The translations under genes were made by a program, and so were the position numbers. This document shows, piece after piece, positions 46,533 to 56,019 of a stretch of 64,000 nt of DNA. Origin of the DNA: JAFDZV01 sp964455525 (GTDB lineage Bacteria > Bacteroidota > Ignavibacteria > OLB7). The notes under the pieces are model-generated. The model did not search any database and had not been told where the DNA came from. It worked only from the letters and a program-made list of their open reading frames with translations. Each line of letters begins with the position of its first letter. Position 1 is the stretch's first letter. Location: assembly GCA_964455525.1 (NCBI GenBank), contig CAYVWR010000004.1:186001-250000 (forward strand), written 5' to 3'.

Positions 46533-47732
46533 ATGACACACGATTATCTCCAACGGATTCAATCCACACTAAACGAGCTGGGCATTTCCGCCTGGCTTCT
46601 CTATAACTTTCGCGACTCCAACCCGATCGCCTCGCGCACGCTGGGGCTGGGGCCGGGCACTCACCAGACGCGGCGCTGGGCGTATCTGATACCGGCCGAG
46701 GGGACCCCCAGGGGGATCGCTCACAGGATCGAGCCTCACATCAACGAGGCGATGATCGGCGAGGTTAGCAGTTATTCCAGCCACGACGAGTTCCGAGCCG
46801 GACTGCAACGTCTGCTTGCCGGGTTTGCATGTGTGGCGATGGAATACTCGCCGCAGAACGCCATTCCGGTCGTCTCGAAGGTTGATGCCGGAACGGTGGA
46901 GCTTGTGCGCTCGCTTGGCGTCGAGGTGATCTCATCGGGCGATCTCATCGCCAGCCTGGAGGCCCGGCTTACTCAGGAGCAGCTCGATTCGGCGCGCCGC
47001 GCAGGGCAGTTGGTGCGCGAGGTGATGATCAATGCGTTCCGGTTTATCGCTGAGAAGGTGGTACGCCAGGAGAAGGTGACCGAGTACGATGTGCAGCGGC
47101 TTATCCAGGAGGAGTTCGAGTGGCGTGGGCTGGTCACCGATCATTCCCCCAACTGTAGTGTGGGGGCCAACAGTGCCAACCCCCATTATCAGCCAACCGA
47201 GGAGCAGTGTTCCCCGATCGTGCGCGGCGATTTTGTGCTGATCGATCTCTGGGGACGGGAGAAGGGGGAGAACTCGGTCTACGGCGATATCACATGGGTT
47301 GGCTATGTTGGCGAGAGTGTGCCGCAGCGCTATCGCGAGATATTTGCCATCGTGCGTGATGCACGCGATGCCGCGCTGGAACGGGTTCGTGCCGCGTTTT
47401 CCGATGGGGAACCGGTGAGCGGGGCGCAACTGGATGACGCTGCCAGAATGGTGATCGAGGAGGCAGGGTACGGAGAGTATTTCATCCACCGTACCGGGCA
47501 TAACATCACGGTGGAACTGCATGGGGCAGGTGCCAACCTGGATAACTTCGAGACGATGGATACACGCTCGATTATTCCTGGGACGTCGTTCTCGATCGAG
47601 CCTGGCATCTATATTCCCGGCGAGTTCGGGATACGAAGCGAACTCGATGTGGTGATCGGCATCGGGGGGGATGTGATGGTGACCAGCGAGCCGTTGCAGC
47701 AGGATGTGCTCGCGATTCTCTCCCTCGATTGA
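46533..47732 (+). CDS. M24-family metallopeptidase (Xaa-Pro aminopeptidase-like)
   Basis: 399 aa from the ATG at 46533; the frame is open from 46455. The N-terminal creatinase-like domain (residues ~1-150) is followed by the pita-bread catalytic domain. The metal ligands are in VLIDLWGREK and YGDITW (two Asp), GYGEYFIHRTGHNI (His), GTSFSIEPGIY (Glu) and GIRSELDVVI (Glu). This set defines M24B peptidases that cut before proline. Probably cytoplasmic, as no signal peptide is present. Confidence 0.9.
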   Translation: MTHDYLQRIQSTLNELGISAWLLYNFRDSNPIASRTLGLGPGTHQTRRWAYLIPAEGTPRGIAHRIEPHINEAMIGEVSSYSSHDEFRAGLQRLLAGFACVAMEYSPQNAIPVVSKVDAGTVELVRSLGVEVISSGDLIASLEARLTQEQLDSARRAGQLVREVMINAFRFIAEKVVRQEKVTEYDVQRLIQEEFEWRGLVTDHSPNCSVGANSANPHYQPTEEQCSPIVRGDFVLIDLWGREKGENSVYGDITWVGYVGESVPQRYREIFAIVRDARDAALERVRAAFSDGEPVSGAQLDDAARMVIEEAGYGEYFIHRTGHNITVELHGAGANLDNFETMDTRSIIPGTSFSIEPGIYIPGEFGIRSELDVVIGIGGDVMVTSEPLQQDVLAILSLD

Positions 47733-47799
47733 GCCGTGCCCATGCCGTTGGTGCGCTTCCGGCCAACCGGCCCGGCTCAGCAATCAGGATATCGAGTCT

Positions 47800-49623
47800 A
47801 TGAAAAGAATATCATCCCTGGTGGTTGCGGCCCTTGTTCTCCCCTCGATGCTCTATGCACAGAGGGGAGAGGAGAACCGCCGTTATATGCTCGCAAAGGG
47901 CTACGAGGATGCAGGAGATTTCAAGAACGCCGCACGCGTCTATAAGGAGTTGTACGACCAGGACCCCGGTTCCAACACCTACTTCGACGGGGTGCGGCGC
48001 ACCTATATGGGGCTGCTTCGCTTTGCCGATCTTCTGTCGATCGTCGAGGATCGGCTCCGCCGTATGTCTCGCGATGTAGGGCTGCGGACGCTTCATGCAA
48101 ATCTGCTGCATCGCACACAGAAGCGGGATGAGGCGCTGGCCGAATGGCAGGCCGCGATCGAGCTACGGCCGGGGGAGGTGGCAACCTACGATATCGTGGC
48201 GCGCTCGCAGGTGGAGCTGCGGCTGTTCAACCTTGCGGCGGAGACCTACCAGCAGGGACGTTCGGCAGCCGGTTCGTTCACGGCGTTTGCAGACGAGCTT
48301 GCACAGCTCTATGGGGCTATCGGTCAGTATACCGAGGCGACCGAGGAGTATCTTACCGTGCTCGATGAGCATCCATCGAACAAATCGTTGGTGATGAGCG
48401 GGCTTGGCGCGTTCACCACCATGCCCAACGCAGCCGAAGCAGCCATTGCCGTGGTTCGCCGTCGTGCCGAGGCCCGTCCTGATGAACGTTCCTATCTGGA
48501 ACTGCTTTCCTGGCTGTACACCGAACAGGGGGATTATGATGCCGCCCTGGAGATTGCCAAGAACCTCGACAAGCAGCGTGGCGGCAGTGGCTCCGATATC
48601 TATGGTTTTGCCGACCGCGCTCTGCGCGAACGGCGATACGAGAGCGCTGTGAACGCCCTGGAGTTTTTCATGGCGAACTACCCGAGGAGCAACCCGATCT
48701 ATCCGAATGCTCTGCTGGGGTATACACGTGCGCTCGAAGGGCAGTATCGCGAGGGGACGCCATCGGAGTCTGGGGCCAAAGCGCTCATCGAGCGTTATCG
48801 GAAGGTGGTTCAGGAGAATGTCGGGACGATTCCTGCGGCCGAGGCATTGTTGCAGATCGCACGGCTTCAGGCCGACGATCTTGATCGGCCGGGGGAGGCC
48901 ATTGCAACGCTGGAGGTGTTGCACAAGGAGTATCCACGGTTTCCGCTTCTGGCCGAGGCCCTGGTGCTTCAGGGCGATCTGAACCTTCGTCGCGGAGAGC
49001 TGGTGGGGGCGCGCCAGTTGTACGAGGCTGCTGGCGTGGCAGCGCACACAGGCGCTCCGGACATGAAGCGCTATCGTGATATCGGAGAGCTTCGGCATGC
49101 CGAGACTCTTTTTTATACCGGCCGGTTCCAGGAGGCACGCGAGGCGTTCTCAGGGTTGACTATCGATATGAGCAGCGAGGCCGCCAACGATGCTCTGGCA
49201 TATCTCTTTCTCCTTCAGGAGAATATGGGGCGGCACGATAGCGCCCTGGCATATTATGCGCGGGGAAGCTACCTGCTGGCGCAGCGTAAATGGAAGGAGG
49301 CGCTGGTGGAGATGAATCGGGCTGCAACAGTGGGGCGTGAAAGCTCGCTGGTGGATGAAGCACTGCTACACAAGGCACGTGCGGAGGAGGCGCTTGGTGA
49401 TGCCAAAGGAGCGGTTGCCACGCTGCTTGGCATCGTTGCGGAGTATCCGGATGGCACGATGGCCGATCGTGCGCTGTTGCATGCCGCCGAGCTGACCGAT
49501 CGCACGCTTGGCGATGGGCCAAAGGCGATCGAGCTGTACACACGGCTGCTCACGGAGTATCCAAGCGCGGCAGGCGTTGTTCGTGCGCGTGCACGTATCC
49601 GAGAGCTTCGGGGGAATAGCTGA
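47800..49623 (+). CDS. Exported tetratricopeptide-repeat protein, 607 aa
   Basis: The ATG at 47800 gives a signal peptide (ISSLVVAALVLPSMLYAQ). The frame is open upstream and overlaps the M24 gene but is not protein-like there. The whole mature protein is TPR-type helical pairs (for example YMLAKGYEDAGDFKNAARVY, ALAEWQAAIELRPGEVATYD, AEALVLQGDLNLRRGELVGA, ALLHKARAEEALGDAKGAVA). About a dozen repeats likely form a solenoid. Protein-binding scaffold in the envelope; partner unknown. Lies 67 nt after the M24 gene. Confidence 0.85.
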   Translation: MKRISSLVVAALVLPSMLYAQRGEENRRYMLAKGYEDAGDFKNAARVYKELYDQDPGSNTYFDGVRRTYMGLLRFADLLSIVEDRLRRMSRDVGLRTLHANLLHRTQKRDEALAEWQAAIELRPGEVATYDIVARSQVELRLFNLAAETYQQGRSAAGSFTAFADELAQLYGAIGQYTEATEEYLTVLDEHPSNKSLVMSGLGAFTTMPNAAEAAIAVVRRRAEARPDERSYLELLSWLYTEQGDYDAALEIAKNLDKQRGGSGSDIYGFADRALRERRYESAVNALEFFMANYPRSNPIYPNALLGYTRALEGQYREGTPSESGAKALIERYRKVVQENVGTIPAAEALLQIARLQADDLDRPGEAIATLEVLHKEYPRFPLLAEALVLQGDLNLRRGELVGARQLYEAAGVAAHTGAPDMKRYRDIGELRHAETLFYTGRFQEAREAFSGLTIDMSSEAANDALAYLFLLQENMGRHDSALAYYARGSYLLAQRKWKEALVEMNRAATVGRESSLVDEALLHKARAEEALGDAKGAVATLLGIVAEYPDGTMADRALLHAAELTDRTLGDGPKAIELYTRLLTEYPSAAGVVRARARIRELRGNS

Positions 49624-49643
49624 GGGGGTGGGGTATGGGAGCG

Positions 49644-49682
49644 CCTGCCGGATGCCTGAGCATCACCAGAACACCCGGCAGG
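49644..49682. terminator. Weak hairpin between convergent genes
   Basis: CCTGCCGG (49644-49651) pairs perfectly with CCGGCAGG (49675-49682). No clear U-tract on either strand; could stop transcripts of the TPR gene and of the LON-domain gene. Confidence 0.4.
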
Positions 49683-49691
49683 GAATCTCTC

Positions 49692-50330
49692 CTAGAACAG
49701 ATCGAGCGGCGAGCCTGGTTTTACATATCCATCGTTCCTGACGATTGTCTGGAACTTCTCGGCCTGCTGGATCTTCGGGAGAATATCCTTGAGATATTCA
49801 TGCAGGAGCGTAAGGCGTTCGGTCTCCGAACGCATCTCCAGAAGCTGTTGCCGTACGGCCAGATCAAGCCCGGATTTCTGGGCCATACGGAAGGCTCCGC
49901 CTCCGGCCAGCCATTCGGATGGGTCAAGCACATCCTCGGCTTCGCCGTAGACTATTTCGATAAGCTGGTTGTAGAGCGAGATCGTTCCCTCCAGCAGGGC
50001 ATACTCCGGCTTGGGATCATCGTCCTCGAATGCCTCGATCTCCGCTGTCAGATAGGGGGCAGTATCGGTATGAAATGTGGACACGATATAGCGATCGGTA
50101 CCGGTAACGATGATGTTCATCTGTCCATCCTCGTCGGTGCTGATAACCTCGGTAACCTTTGCGTGGCATCCTACCTGAAACATCTTGCCGGCATCAACAA
50201 GGTTGATACCAAATTCCTTGTTTGTGCTGATTGATTCATTGATTAGAATCTTATAGCGCGTTTCAAAGATGTTCAGGGGATACGACGAGCCGGGGAAGAG
50301 GACGATATTAAGTGGAAAAAGTCCGATCAT
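49692..50330 (-). CDS. LON substrate-binding domain protein
   Basis: 212 aa from the ATG at 50330. Opens with the LON N-domain signature IGLFPLNIVLFPG ... YPLNIFETRYKIL, but has no AAA+ or protease domain. Such stand-alone LON-domain proteins are common and of unclear function. The start lies only 4 nt after the iscX stop, so it is in the same transcript, placing it at the tail of the ISC group. The upstream codons to 50360 overlap iscX and are less likely. Confidence 0.85.
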   Translation of the reverse strand: MIGLFPLNIVLFPGSSYPLNIFETRYKILINESISTNKEFGINLVDAGKMFQVGCHAKVTEVISTDEDGQMNIIVTGTDRYIVSTFHTDTAPYLTAEIEAFEDDDPKPEYALLEGTISLYNQLIEIVYGEAEDVLDPSEWLAGGGAFRMAQKSGLDLAVRQQLLEMRSETERLTLLHEYLKDILPKIQQAEKFQTIVRNDGYVKPGSPLDLF

Positions 50331-50334
50331 CGTC

Positions 50335-50538
50335 CTACTGATTATCCTTCCATTCCTCATACCAAGCCATTTGTACCACCTCCAGCTTCTTTTCGTTCGA
50401 CTCCGCCGGATCTCCCTCGAACTCTTCTAGTTCTGTGATCCACCTCAGCAGATCGGTGAACCGTATGGTGAGCGGGTCGGTCTGCGGATATTTCTCGTAC
50501 AGCGCAATGCCGATATCTTCGTAGTCCTGCCAGTTCAT
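50335..50538 (-). CDS. iscX: Fe-S assembly protein IscX (YfhJ)
   Basis: 67 aa, matching IscX throughout: DYEDIGIALYEKYPQTDPLTIRFTDLL, then WITELEEFEGDP, then SNEKKLEVVQMAWYEEW. IscX binds IscS and iron, competes with CyaY/frataxin, and tunes the rate of cluster assembly on IscU. Very acidic, as expected. Its presence with fdx, well separated from the main isc cluster but on the same strand, marks this as an ISC locus. Confidence 0.92.
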   Translation of the reverse strand: MNWQDYEDIGIALYEKYPQTDPLTIRFTDLLRWITELEEFEGDPAESNEKKLEVVQMAWYEEWKDNQ

Positions 50539-50673
50539 AAGTCAGCCTGGAAATTCGATGAACGATAGTTGGGAATCACATCCGAAGAGGTGAGTCCACC
50601 GAAACGTATTGGTGCGATCTTCCATCTCAGGCGATCGCAGAGAGCTTCCTGGCAGCGGTTCGGAATCCGGTGC

Positions 50674-51024
50674 CTACTCTTCCTTCTTCCCCCCTTCATG
50701 GAAGAGATAGCGGATCTCCTCGTTCACCAGGGGGATCTCGACGACGACATCGCCGGATACTTTCGATTGGCAGCCAAGCCGTGAGTGGATCGTCAGCCCC
50801 TCGGCCTCATCGAGCTGATCGGCTTCGTCGTCCTCCATCTCCGAGAGATTGTCATCGCCTTGGCGAACGATCACATGGCATGTGGAACAGGCGCAGACAC
50901 CGCCGCAGTTATGTTGCAGGTCAATGCCGTTTTCAAGAGCAAGGTCGAGCAGGTTTTCACCTTCGAGCGCATCGACGGTGATATTGTAGGGGAGAAAGGT
51001 GACCTTATAGAGATTATCGGCCAT
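50674..51024 (-). CDS. fdx: ISC-type [2Fe-2S] ferredoxin (Fdx)
   Basis: 116 aa from the ATG at 51024. Vertebrate-type/adrenodoxin-like cluster ligands: C40, C46 and C49 in NCGGVCACSTCHV, with the fourth C85 in HSRLGCQ. Spacings equal those of Fdx in ISC operons, which supplies electrons for sulfane reduction on IscU. The C-terminal part is acidic (EEIRYLFHEGGKKEE). It is 135 nt before iscX and downstream of sodB, from which it is separated by a terminator, so it probably has its own promoter. Confidence 0.9.
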   Translation of the reverse strand: MADNLYKVTFLPYNITVDALEGENLLDLALENGIDLQHNCGGVCACSTCHVIVRQGDDNLSEMEDDEADQLDEAEGLTIHSRLGCQSKVSGDVVVEIPLVNEEIRYLFHEGGKKEE

Positions 51025-51054
51025 GATATCGAGATCCTTCAGTTGGAGTCGTCT

Positions 51055-51085
51055 AAAAAGGGGGTGGCCGGATTGCTCGGCCACC
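51055..51085 (-). terminator. Terminator of sodB
   Basis: GGTGGCCG (51063-51070) pairs with CGGCCACC (51078-51085); minus-strand readout continues CCCCCTTTTTAG (A-run 51055-51059 on +). It lies about 30 nt before the fdx start. Confidence 0.7.
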
Positions 51086-51114
51086 TCGCAGCATGTTCTA
51101 TCCGGTTGGGCGCT

Positions 51115-51747
51115 TTATCCCTTCAGGACGTACTTCTTGTAGCGGTCGTTGATACGGCCCCAATGCAGGTTCGCAATAAAATTATCCACGTAGACAGCGC
51201 GTGCGGGGCCGTCCTTGTGATAATAGGCATGCTCGAAGACATCGCAGGCGATCAGCGGGATGCCGCCCCACATGGCGCCATAGTGATGCTCGTCCACCTC
51301 CCAGTTCAGCAGGCGTTCGGAGTAGAGCATATCATAGACCAGCACGCCCCAGCCGGAGAGCTTTGCGGCAACGGATGCTGCCTTGAAGTCTGCCTTCCAT
51401 GCATCAAACGAGCCGAAGTGTTTCTCAATGGCCTGAAGAATCTCGGGCCCCTTGGAGGGGTCGCCATCGCCACCCATCACTTCCCAGTAGACGTCGTGCA
51501 GGAGCGCACCGCCATGATTCCAGGTCATACGGCGCTTCAGTTCGCCGACTGGCGAGTAATTGCCATTGGCAGCGCCACGATCGGCGCCTTCCAGACCCTG
51601 CTCGATGGTGTTCAGGGCATCGACATATCCCTTATGATGCTTGTTGTAATGCCAGTCGGCCGTTTCCGCGTCAATGACCGGCGCGAGCAACTGCCCGGCC
51701 TCTGAATCGGAATAGGGACGAGGAGTGAATTGCCATTGATACGCCAT
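51115..51747 (-). CDS. Iron/manganese superoxide dismutase
   Basis: 210 aa from the ATG at 51747, with GGAG 9 nt upstream. Metal ligands are in the expected order: first His in HYNKHHKGYVDALN, second in MTWNHGGALLHDVYW, then Asp and His in IACDVFEHAYYHKDG. Residues around SGWGVLVYD are on the Fe/Mn boundary, so metal preference is not assigned. It is inserted between ISC genes in the same orientation, which makes sense because superoxide destroys Fe-S clusters, but it has terminators on both sides and is probably expressed alone. Confidence 0.93.
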   Translation of the reverse strand: MAYQWQFTPRPYSDSEAGQLLAPVIDAETADWHYNKHHKGYVDALNTIEQGLEGADRGAANGNYSPVGELKRRMTWNHGGALLHDVYWEVMGGDGDPSKGPEILQAIEKHFGSFDAWKADFKAASVAAKLSGWGVLVYDMLYSERLLNWEVDEHHYGAMWGGIPLIACDVFEHAYYHKDGPARAVYVDNFIANLHWGRINDRYKKYVLKG

Positions 51748-51905
51748 TATTTCGGTCTCCAAATAAATGGATGGAAAGGACGAAGTGAAGGAGGCCCGTC
51801 GGGCCGCCCACAGCGCCCAAACATGCCATTTTTCCCCGTGAAATCTATGGTGCTATGGTAAGAATATGTTGCGTATCCAAGGGAACGCGGCCGTTCCGGG
51901 ATAAT

Positions 51906-51934
51906 AAAAAAGGGCGCATTCAGCGCCCTTTTTT
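51906..51934. terminator. Bidirectional-looking terminator
   Basis: A6 plus GGGCGC (51912-51917), loop ATTCA, GCGCCC (51923-51928) plus T6 (51929-51934). Works on the minus strand for the T9SS gene ending at 51962. Confidence 0.85.
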
Positions 51935-51961
51935 CCGCAATATGCGGCAGGATCTGTCCGC

Positions 51962-52711
51962 TTATCGTGCTATCACAATCGTTCCGGTCCTGGAACGGCC
52001 ATCGCTCAGAAGGCGATAGAAATAGCGTCCGTTCGGCTGGCCGCTCAGATCGACATCGACCTTGCCGGCACCGTTTGCGATGGCTGTACGGGCTGCATCG
52101 GAGAGATTGGCGATCGGCTCACCTCGCAGATTGCAGATCTCCAGGGCAATCGTGCCTGCAACTGATGCGGCCGGCAGAGGAATGGAGACGAGGGAGGTTG
52201 CCGGGTTTGGATAGGCATCGGCGATACGGGCGTCGTTGGCAGAGCCAACGCTCGATGCCGATGCATCGACGGTGACGGTAAACTCCTTTGAGATGCGTTC
52301 GCCTACAATGCCAGGCGCAAACTCTACGGTAACGGTTCCCACGGAATTGTCATCGTTTCCGGCCTGTACCGATAGCTCGAAGTGCATCGTCTCGCCCGGC
52401 CCGAGGGTAGCAGGGGGGGGAGCGCTCATATCCTTGGAGAAACAGGTGCCATTGAAGCAGAGCGTACTGTACCAGAGATTGGTGTCGGGGAGGTTGTTCT
52501 GCGAGCGAACGATGTACACCCTGATATCCTGTGCTGACTGATTGGTGACATCTACCACAAACTGGGCCACTCCGCCGGGGGTGACTTCCATTGCAAAGGT
52601 CGAAGCTTCCAGATGTAAGATTTCCGACTGGGCAGCAGCCGATGCCGCGCCGAACGAAAGGCCGGCAGCAACGAGAGCTGCCAAGGGGAGCAGGGAGAAT
52701 CGAGTAGCCAT
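51962..52711 (-). CDS. Small secreted T9SS cargo protein, 249 aa
   Basis: ATG at 52711 begins a signal peptide (LLPLAALVAAGLSFGAASAAA). The middle ~130 residues are a beta-sandwich-like domain (QFVVDVTNQSAQDIRVYIVR; TVTVEFAPGIVGERISKEF). The C-terminal ~80 residues are a T9SS type A sorting domain (DAYPNPATSLVSIPLP ... LSGQPNGRYFYRLL). Function unknown. It sits between sodB and the Kelch-type cargo gene. Confidence 0.8.
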   Translation of the reverse strand: MATRFSLLPLAALVAAGLSFGAASAAAQSEILHLEASTFAMEVTPGGVAQFVVDVTNQSAQDIRVYIVRSQNNLPDTNLWYSTLCFNGTCFSKDMSAPPPATLGPGETMHFELSVQAGNDDNSVGTVTVEFAPGIVGERISKEFTVTVDASASSVGSANDARIADAYPNPATSLVSIPLPAASVAGTIALEICNLRGEPIANLSDAARTAIANGAGKVDVDLSGQPNGRYFYRLLSDGRSRTGTIVIAR

Positions 52712-52797
52712 CAGTCTAGTCCTGTTGAGTTCCTGAGAGAGTCTGTCTCTAATATAACAATGAAGGAAAATAAGAGTTACACCACACATATCTTCTA

Positions 52798-52833
52798 TAA
52801 AAAATCAGGCCCCGGCAGTATAGCCGGGGCCTG
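52798..52833 (-). terminator. Terminator of the Kelch/thioredoxin-like cargo gene
   Basis: CAGGCCCCGGC (52806-52816) pairs perfectly with GCCGGGGCCTG (52823-52833). On the minus strand ATTTTTTATAG follows. Confidence 0.85.
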
Positions 52834-52879
52834 GGATCGTAGCGCTGCAAGCGCTCGGGACCATCAGGCGGAATGCCGC

Positions 52880-55627
52880 CTATCGGGTCACCGAGATCGT
52901 ACGTGCAACGTTGGTGCCGTTCGAGGTAAGACGGACGGTATAGATGCCGTTCGGAAGCGAGCTGACATCAAGATCGAGCATGTGTTCGCCAGCCTCAAGG
53001 TTGCCCTTGCTTATGAACATGACCTTCTCGCCATTGACCGAGAAGAGCTCGATGCTGACATTGCCTGCCGATGGGAGAACGTAGCCGAGGCGGGTCGTGG
53101 TCGACGCCGGGTTCGGGGCGTTTGCCATCAGACGGAGGCCGTTGCCAGCAACTGCCTCGACGGCCACGCCTGCGCCCTGGGCACTGAGCGTATAGATCTG
53201 CTGATGGTCATTACCCTTGCCATCGGAGATGCGAAGCGTCACCTTGCCCTGGCCGCTTGTCGCGCTCTGGATCTGCACCTTGAAGGTCTTGGTCTGGTTC
53301 GGGATGAGCACCGTCGACCGGCTGTCGACGCTAGGATCGGAGCAGTCATCGCCAACACAGAGCCAGCTCGACCAGCTATCCTCCGGGAAGTCCGTGTTGA
53401 TACGGGTTGCGGTAAGTTCGACCGGCGAGGTGCCGTTGTTGGTCACGGTTGCCTCGAAGACTCCCTTCTGAGTCGGGGTCACGGCCTTGCTTGTAACTCC
53501 TGCATCGAAGGTATAACCTGCGCCGCCGCCAACCGAGCCGGTCAGGCGGAACTCCATGCCCTGAAGGATCGGGCCGAGGGCATCACCCTGGTTCACATGG
53601 ACCAGGAAGACGATATGGCTACGATTTGCCGAGCTGAGGTTCTTCGGAGAGAACGTGATATCGACATCGAAGTCCTGTCCGGGAACAAGGGCGCCGCCAA
53701 CTGCATCGTATCCTTCGGTTGGAACGGTGATCGGCTGGCCAACCGTGTTCGGCCAGAAGTCGCGGGCCGCGTGCATATGATAGAACGGGCTTTCGTCGAT
53801 GCCGGCCTGTGTATACTGGAGGCTGTCCTCGGTCACAACCGCGGTAACGCGGAGCGAGAGGTTGGGGTTCCAGGGAATTGCCTGCGAGGTCTTGATGTTC
53901 AGCTTTGCGGTGACCTTGTTATCGATCACGTTGTAGCTGTATTCCTTCAATTCCAGGGCTACCGGAGCGATCGGCTGAACGGCCTTGACCGTTGCAACGG
54001 CGTTTGCCCAGTCGCCGGTGCCAATCACCGGACGGTTCTGGCCCGGGAAGACAAAGCGCTGGAATGCTGCGGATGGCCAGGAGTTCACACCAAGCCTGGT
54101 GCCGATCTCCTCGGTCTGGGCAGTGTGCATCGGCTCGCTCGGGCGCCCACCACGATCATGATATGCAATCAGGATCAGCTCATTGCCATAGGTGGCCTGA
54201 AGCTCGCGGATCAGCGGGATGCCATACGCGCCGCACGGCGGGCACCAGTTGCCCGATGACTCCTCCATGACGACCTTGGTTGCCTGCGAGACAAGGCCAT
54301 CGCGGACATACAGGCGGATCGTCACCGGGACCTCGGCATGTGCCGGATCGTTGGTCGTTACCGTGATCGTCGCCTTGTAATTGCCGGCTGTGACCGATGG
54401 GTTGCTGACGGCAACCGTCAGGTTCGAGCTGTTGCCCGGCATGATGTTCGTGAAGGTCCCATTGGTGGTATTGAGCCACGACTGGGCTTCGGCCGGGATA
54501 TTGATCGTGCCGTTCAGAGGTGCCACGCCGTTGTTGGTCAGACGGATGGTGATATTCTTTGCGGCCGCAGCCGGCGTGGACGTGACATAGAAGTCCGTCT
54601 GCGCGACTGCAACAACCGGAACCGGGTTGCCTTCGGTCAGTTTGTAGACCTTACGGCTTCCGCGGCCACTGACAGCATAGAGCGATGTGCCATCGCTCGG
54701 CATCGTGTGAACGTTGGCAAGCGGGGACGGCAGAACGTAGAACGGGTCCCACTTGTCGCCGGACTCGTCATAACGGAAGACTGTCGAGAGGACGCCGGAG
54801 CCATTTTCGCCGCCGGCAAAAAATGCCTTGCCGTTCAGGGTTCCGGAGGATGCCAGGCCGAGGGGAACCGGATAGTTCGCCTTCTTTGTCCAGGTCAGGT
54901 CACCGCCTGGCGTGGGTGTTGCCACATAGGTGTTGCTTGAGTAGACAAGGTTGCCGCTCTGAACGGTAGCGCCGCCAACCAGAACAATCTTCTGTCCGAT
55001 TGCTGTGGCCGTGCCATACCCTACCACATACGGAACTCTGTTGGTGAGCGTCGTCCATGTGCCGGCGACGATATCATACACCTGAACGAGGTCGAAGAAA
55101 TTGATATTCGAGCCGGCCAGAGCCATGCCGCCCATGACATAGATCTTGGTTCCGATCGTTGCATAGGCAGGGCCAAAAACCGGAGTCGGCATCGACTCCC
55201 TTTCGGTGTACGACTGCGTGCTGGGGTCGTACTCAAGCACGCTGCCGGTCATGTTCAGCTGGTTGTTGGCGATATAATGACCGCCAACGATATAGATCTT
55301 GCCGTTGATCGCAGTGGCATAACCGCCATTACGAGGCTGGGGCATAGGGGAGAGAGAGGTCCAGCTGGAACCGCTTCCCGCCAGGGAGAGCATAAGTCCG
55401 GTGTTGAGCGACGCACCGTTCGGGAAAAAATCAATAAGGCTCATGTCCGTGGAGCTTCCGCCCCAGACATAGAGCTTCCCGTCGGCTACGGCCGTCATCG
55501 GTAGATTGCGCACCTGCGGCAGGTCTGTGAGCGCGCTCCATTGAGCGAAACTCTGACCGGCTGTCAGGGTCAGCAGAGCTGCCAACGCAAGGATGCCACG
55601 CCGAATCTTATTGTAAGCGTGCGACAT
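52880..55627 (-). CDS. Secreted Kelch-propeller / thioredoxin-like / T9SS protein, 915 aa
   Basis: Signal peptide (GILALAALLTLTAGQSFAQ). Residues about 30-330 are Kelch-type repeats (GKLYVWGGSS, GKIYIVGGHY, KIYVMGGMALAG, KIVLVGGATV, GKAFFAGGEN). Residues about 345-435 are an Ig-like linker domain. Residues about 450-570 form a thioredoxin-like/Omp28-type domain with the redox motif CPPC at about 460-463 (GNWCPPCGAYGIPLI). Residues about 580-820 are two more beta domains, and the last ~85 are a T9SS sorting domain (APNPASTTTRLGYVLP ... SSLPNGIYTVRL). It is predicted to be surface-exposed with a possible disulfide activity outside the cell. The fusion is unusual. Confidence 0.85.
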   Translation of the reverse strand: MSHAYNKIRRGILALAALLTLTAGQSFAQWSALTDLPQVRNLPMTAVADGKLYVWGGSSTDMSLIDFFPNGASLNTGLMLSLAGSGSSWTSLSPMPQPRNGGYATAINGKIYIVGGHYIANNQLNMTGSVLEYDPSTQSYTERESMPTPVFGPAYATIGTKIYVMGGMALAGSNINFFDLVQVYDIVAGTWTTLTNRVPYVVGYGTATAIGQKIVLVGGATVQSGNLVYSSNTYVATPTPGGDLTWTKKANYPVPLGLASSGTLNGKAFFAGGENGSGVLSTVFRYDESGDKWDPFYVLPSPLANVHTMPSDGTSLYAVSGRGSRKVYKLTEGNPVPVVAVAQTDFYVTSTPAAAAKNITIRLTNNGVAPLNGTINIPAEAQSWLNTTNGTFTNIMPGNSSNLTVAVSNPSVTAGNYKATITVTTNDPAHAEVPVTIRLYVRDGLVSQATKVVMEESSGNWCPPCGAYGIPLIRELQATYGNELILIAYHDRGGRPSEPMHTAQTEEIGTRLGVNSWPSAAFQRFVFPGQNRPVIGTGDWANAVATVKAVQPIAPVALELKEYSYNVIDNKVTAKLNIKTSQAIPWNPNLSLRVTAVVTEDSLQYTQAGIDESPFYHMHAARDFWPNTVGQPITVPTEGYDAVGGALVPGQDFDVDITFSPKNLSSANRSHIVFLVHVNQGDALGPILQGMEFRLTGSVGGGAGYTFDAGVTSKAVTPTQKGVFEATVTNNGTSPVELTATRINTDFPEDSWSSWLCVGDDCSDPSVDSRSTVLIPNQTKTFKVQIQSATSGQGKVTLRISDGKGNDHQQIYTLSAQGAGVAVEAVAGNGLRLMANAPNPASTTTRLGYVLPSAGNVSIELFSVNGEKVMFISKGNLEAGEHMLDLDVSSLPNGIYTVRLTSNGTNVARTISVTR

Positions 55628-56019
55628 GCGAGAACTCCGAGTTAGTGAAAGTTACAAGTGATGAGAGCTTGTTGCTGCGTTATAGTGCTAGAGGTTGATT
55701 GTATATCCAACCATCCCATGCAAGGGGTGGTTCGGGGAGATTGCGAGATACAACGTAAAGAAGGCCCGGCAAATACTCAACAGTTTTTTACAGGGCAAGG
55801 GAGTATACGGGTTTTACGGTAGTGAAACAATGCGGTCCTTCTGCTACAAAAGCCGCACTAGAGGAAAAAAAAGGGGGATTCAGGAGAATGGCCCCCGAAG
55901 GGGCCACAGTTTCGCCGCTGAGGAATGTTCTCGGTTGATCGCTCTGCTTTGGGGTGCTTGCCTGGCCCTGATGCTGGAAGAATAGATTTTGTGTGCCATC
56001 GGGCGGGCATCAGGGGAGG
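55628..56019 (-). other. 392-nt spacer with hscA terminator
   Basis: No gene recognised. At 55873-55896, GGGGGATTC pairs with GAAT(gg)CCCCC, and the minus strand then runs into T8 (A-run 55865-55872 on +), a good terminator for hscA about 120 nt after its stop. A second small GGCCCC-CGAA-GGGGCC hairpin overlaps it. The Kelch gene promoter should lie between 55628 and 55860. Confidence 0.55.

Noticed and set aside
55695..55985. 96-aa plus-strand open frame in the hscA-Kelch spacer
   Set aside because: It runs across the hscA terminator hairpin and its poly-A tract; no Shine-Dalgarno; composition not protein-like.
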